Source: Mugil cephalus
Lineage: Eukaryota; Chordata; Actinopteri; Mugiliformes; Mugilidae
Direction: 5' to 3'
Assembly: GCF_022458985.1 (NCBI RefSeq)
Contig: NC_061789.1
Span: 17,960,357 to 18,024,356, forward strand
DNA length: 64,000 bases
The notes under the pieces were generated by a model. It was not told where the DNA came from, ran no database searches, and was given only the letters and a program-made list of their open reading frames with translations. The translations under genes and the position numbers were made by a program. Numbering within the stretch: the stretch's first letter is position 1; every line of letters begins with the position of its first letter. Shown here piece by piece: positions 62,215 to 64,000 of this stretch.

Positions 62215-63212
62215 TCCTGGCTGGCATGTTCCCCGTGAGCCTTTCACACTGTTGAGGGCTAATCCTGTCCCATTGTTCTTTAATTACTACTTTTAATTCT
62301 TCTAAATTCTTTGGACTGTGCTTTGAAACAGACTTTTGATAATCCACCACAGATTTTCAATGGGGCTCATGTCCAGGGATTGATCTGGTCACTCTAAGAC
62401 CTGGATACTGTGCTCCTGCAGCCAAGTTCTAGTGGCCCTGGATGTGTGGCATTATCTTGTTGAAACATCCAGTTTGGACTGGACTCATCTGACCACAGAG
62501 CCTTCTTCCACTTCCTGACTGTCCAGTTCTTGTGTGCTTGGGCCCAATGATGCCGGGCTAACCTCTGTCTCTCATTGATCAGGGGCTTCCTGACAGCCTT
62601 GTAGGACCTTAAACCATGATCTAAAAGTCGACCACGTACAGTGTGGGTGGAACACTGGACACCAGTTTGGTTTGACCGCTGCTGTTGGAGCTCCTGTGAT
62701 GTCATTCAGTGGTTTTCCTGCATACGTGGATCAGGTTGAGGTCATTTCTTACTGTAGAAACCCTTCGACGCCCAGATCTTGGATGTCTTTAAAACTGTTG
62801 GTTTGTCTGTATTTCTGCAGTGGATCCAACTGCTGAAGGACTGCATCTGCACTTCCTGGCTGAGAATCTATGTCTTTGTTTTAGCCATTTTTGTCACTGA
62901 AGAACTTTCAAATGTGCTGGCTTTACATAGACTTGAAGCACGGCAACAGAAAAATGTATCTTTTAATAAAAAGCACAACCTTCATTAGTGGATCACTGGA
63001 ACCACAATGACCCAATACTCAAAATTGCTTACGTATTTTTATTGAACCAATCTATTTTAAATTTGTAATGTAATGACTGTTTTAGGATTTGTTTATATTT
63101 GTTATATTTGTTTGTATTTTGTATGTGACTGCACGTGAAGACCTAAAAGTCATTCTTAATGCAATATTTAACAAATGCATGGGGTGCCCGAAAACTTTTT
63201 TCCACCACTGTA
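62215..63212 (-). mobile_element. Degenerate Tc1-like transposon
   Basis: A minus-strand frame at 62394-62705 retains a Tc1-type transposase segment (ARHHWAQAHKNWTVRKWKKA followed by LWSDES), covering part of the DDE catalytic region. The frame is broken before and after. The right end shows a plausible terminal repeat (ggggtgcccgaaaacttttt then tccaccactgta, ending near 63212 before aat). The left end is not recognisable. This is a different Tc1 family from the one at 53955-56402. Confidence 0.85.
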
Positions 63213-63592
63213 AATTGCTTGCTCAAATGATGTGTTTCGTTTTTTGTTTTTTTTTTTTAGATGGGGATAAAAATCTGTAAATGTCATGTTGTTGACATTT
63301 TGCACCTTGGTTCAGTCTGTGTGCGTGTGTGTGTGTTAATGATGGATGCTAGCTGCTACGTTTTTATGCATGCAGTCTTGCTGAACTTTCAATAAGTGAC
63401 ATAAAGTATGTGCCTCATCATGTTGTTTGCAGTCATTAGAAATGTCAGCGCACCAGTTGCTAGGAACATTCAACATTTGTCATGTTAATTAAAGAAATGT
63501 GCAATTTTGGAATCCTTCGGGCACAGAAGATAACATTCCCATTCCCGTGAAGCTCGGATGTGCGCAGCAACAACTGAGGCAAGTGAGAGTAC

Positions 63593-63727
63593 CTTGAAGT
63601 AGTGAGGGTCAATACAGGTGCTGGATGCAATCGACTCCAATTTATCAAAAGCATCTTCACCAGACCGTGCCTGGTGTGGAGTGACTGACAGCCTGTTTGG
63701 ACGACGCAGTCCAAGAAGGTCATTAAC
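63593..63727 (-). CDS. Candidate internal coding exon of an unidentified gene
   Basis: On -, an exon-like segment of 135 nt (45 codons, phase 0 at both ends) is bounded by ttcacag at its start and a donor caag|gtactc at its end. The peptide begins VNDLLGLRRPNRLSVTPHQA and ends ASSTCIDPHYFK. The frame is also open upstream to an ATG at 63778, so this could instead be a first exon. The acceptor pyrimidine tract is weak. I do not recognise the family. Phase agrees with the terminal exon at 58746-58883. Confidence 0.35.
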
Positions 63728-64000
63728 CTGTGAACTTGGCCGTGATAGAATGACAATTTTTCTGTTCCTCATCCTCATCTAATCCGTTTTTGGTTCTTGT
63801 TCTTCACTTTATTCTTTTACCAACAAAGCATAAAGAAATTTGGATATTCTGTTTGTTTGATTTCCCAATCCTACTCCAACACTATGGAAGCTCCTAGCTG
63901 GAAAACTGGATTCAACTATAAAATAACCAGGTGTCAGTTCAGCTCCAGTGCTGCTACAACAGTCTGTATAAGGTTATAAGTCTATAAGGCTTGCAGGGCC

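Overview
The window looks like teleost fish nuclear DNA. It has vertebrate genes split by GT-AG introns, long non-coding stretches, dinucleotide microsatellites, and fish-type repeats: Tc1-like transposon remnants, L2-like and other non-LTR (LINE) fragments, and LINE tails with the motif gatcaataaagta. There are no rRNA or tRNA genes, CRISPR arrays, operons or bacterial systems. Most open reading frames longer than 60 codons are chance frames in introns and spacers.

The genes correspond to the block around human 17q12-q21 (PPP1R1B - STARD3 - TCAP), with fish-specific differences. From left to right: (1) 1-8.08 kb is non-coding upstream DNA with one probable MITE. (2) 8.08-22.45 kb is ppp1r1b (DARPP-32) on +, with five coding exons and a 10.2-kb first intron. 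(3) 22.5-29.8 kb is repeat-rich spacer. It contains a pair of inverted roughly 230-270-bp repeats about 4.1 kb apart, an L2-like 3' tail, and a GATAA microsatellite joined to a LINE tail. (4) 29.8-39.9 kb is stard3 on +, with fourteen coding exons and a rearranged LINE just before the first one. (5) 40.9-42.5 kb is a melanoregulin-like gene on +, with five exons. (6) 45.4-46.4 kb is tcap (telethonin) on +, with two exons. (7) 48.87-52.79 kb is a seven-exon PRR29-like (DUF4587-type) gene on -, reconstructed here exon by exon. (8) 53-64 kb is mostly non-coding. It holds a Tc1-like element split by an L2-like LINE, a second Tc1 transposase remnant, and two unrecognised but exon-like segments on - whose reading phases match.

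The recognised genes are adjacent but do not form one pathway. DARPP-32 is a neuronal PP1 inhibitor. STARD3 is a late-endosome sterol transfer and ER-contact protein. Melanoregulin acts in organelle transport. Telethonin caps titin at the sarcomere Z-disc.

Points most worth a second look: the DARPP-32 site equivalent to Cdk5-target Thr75 is Gln here; STARD3 has a His-rich C-terminal tail; a melanoregulin-like gene lies between stard3 and tcap while no PNMT or PGAP3 follows tcap; long inverted repeats lie between ppp1r1b and stard3; and an unassigned two-exon coding candidate lies at 58.7-63.7 kb. I found no clearly undescribed biological system. All gene models come from reading splice sites and protein similarity by eye, without alignment or transcript data.
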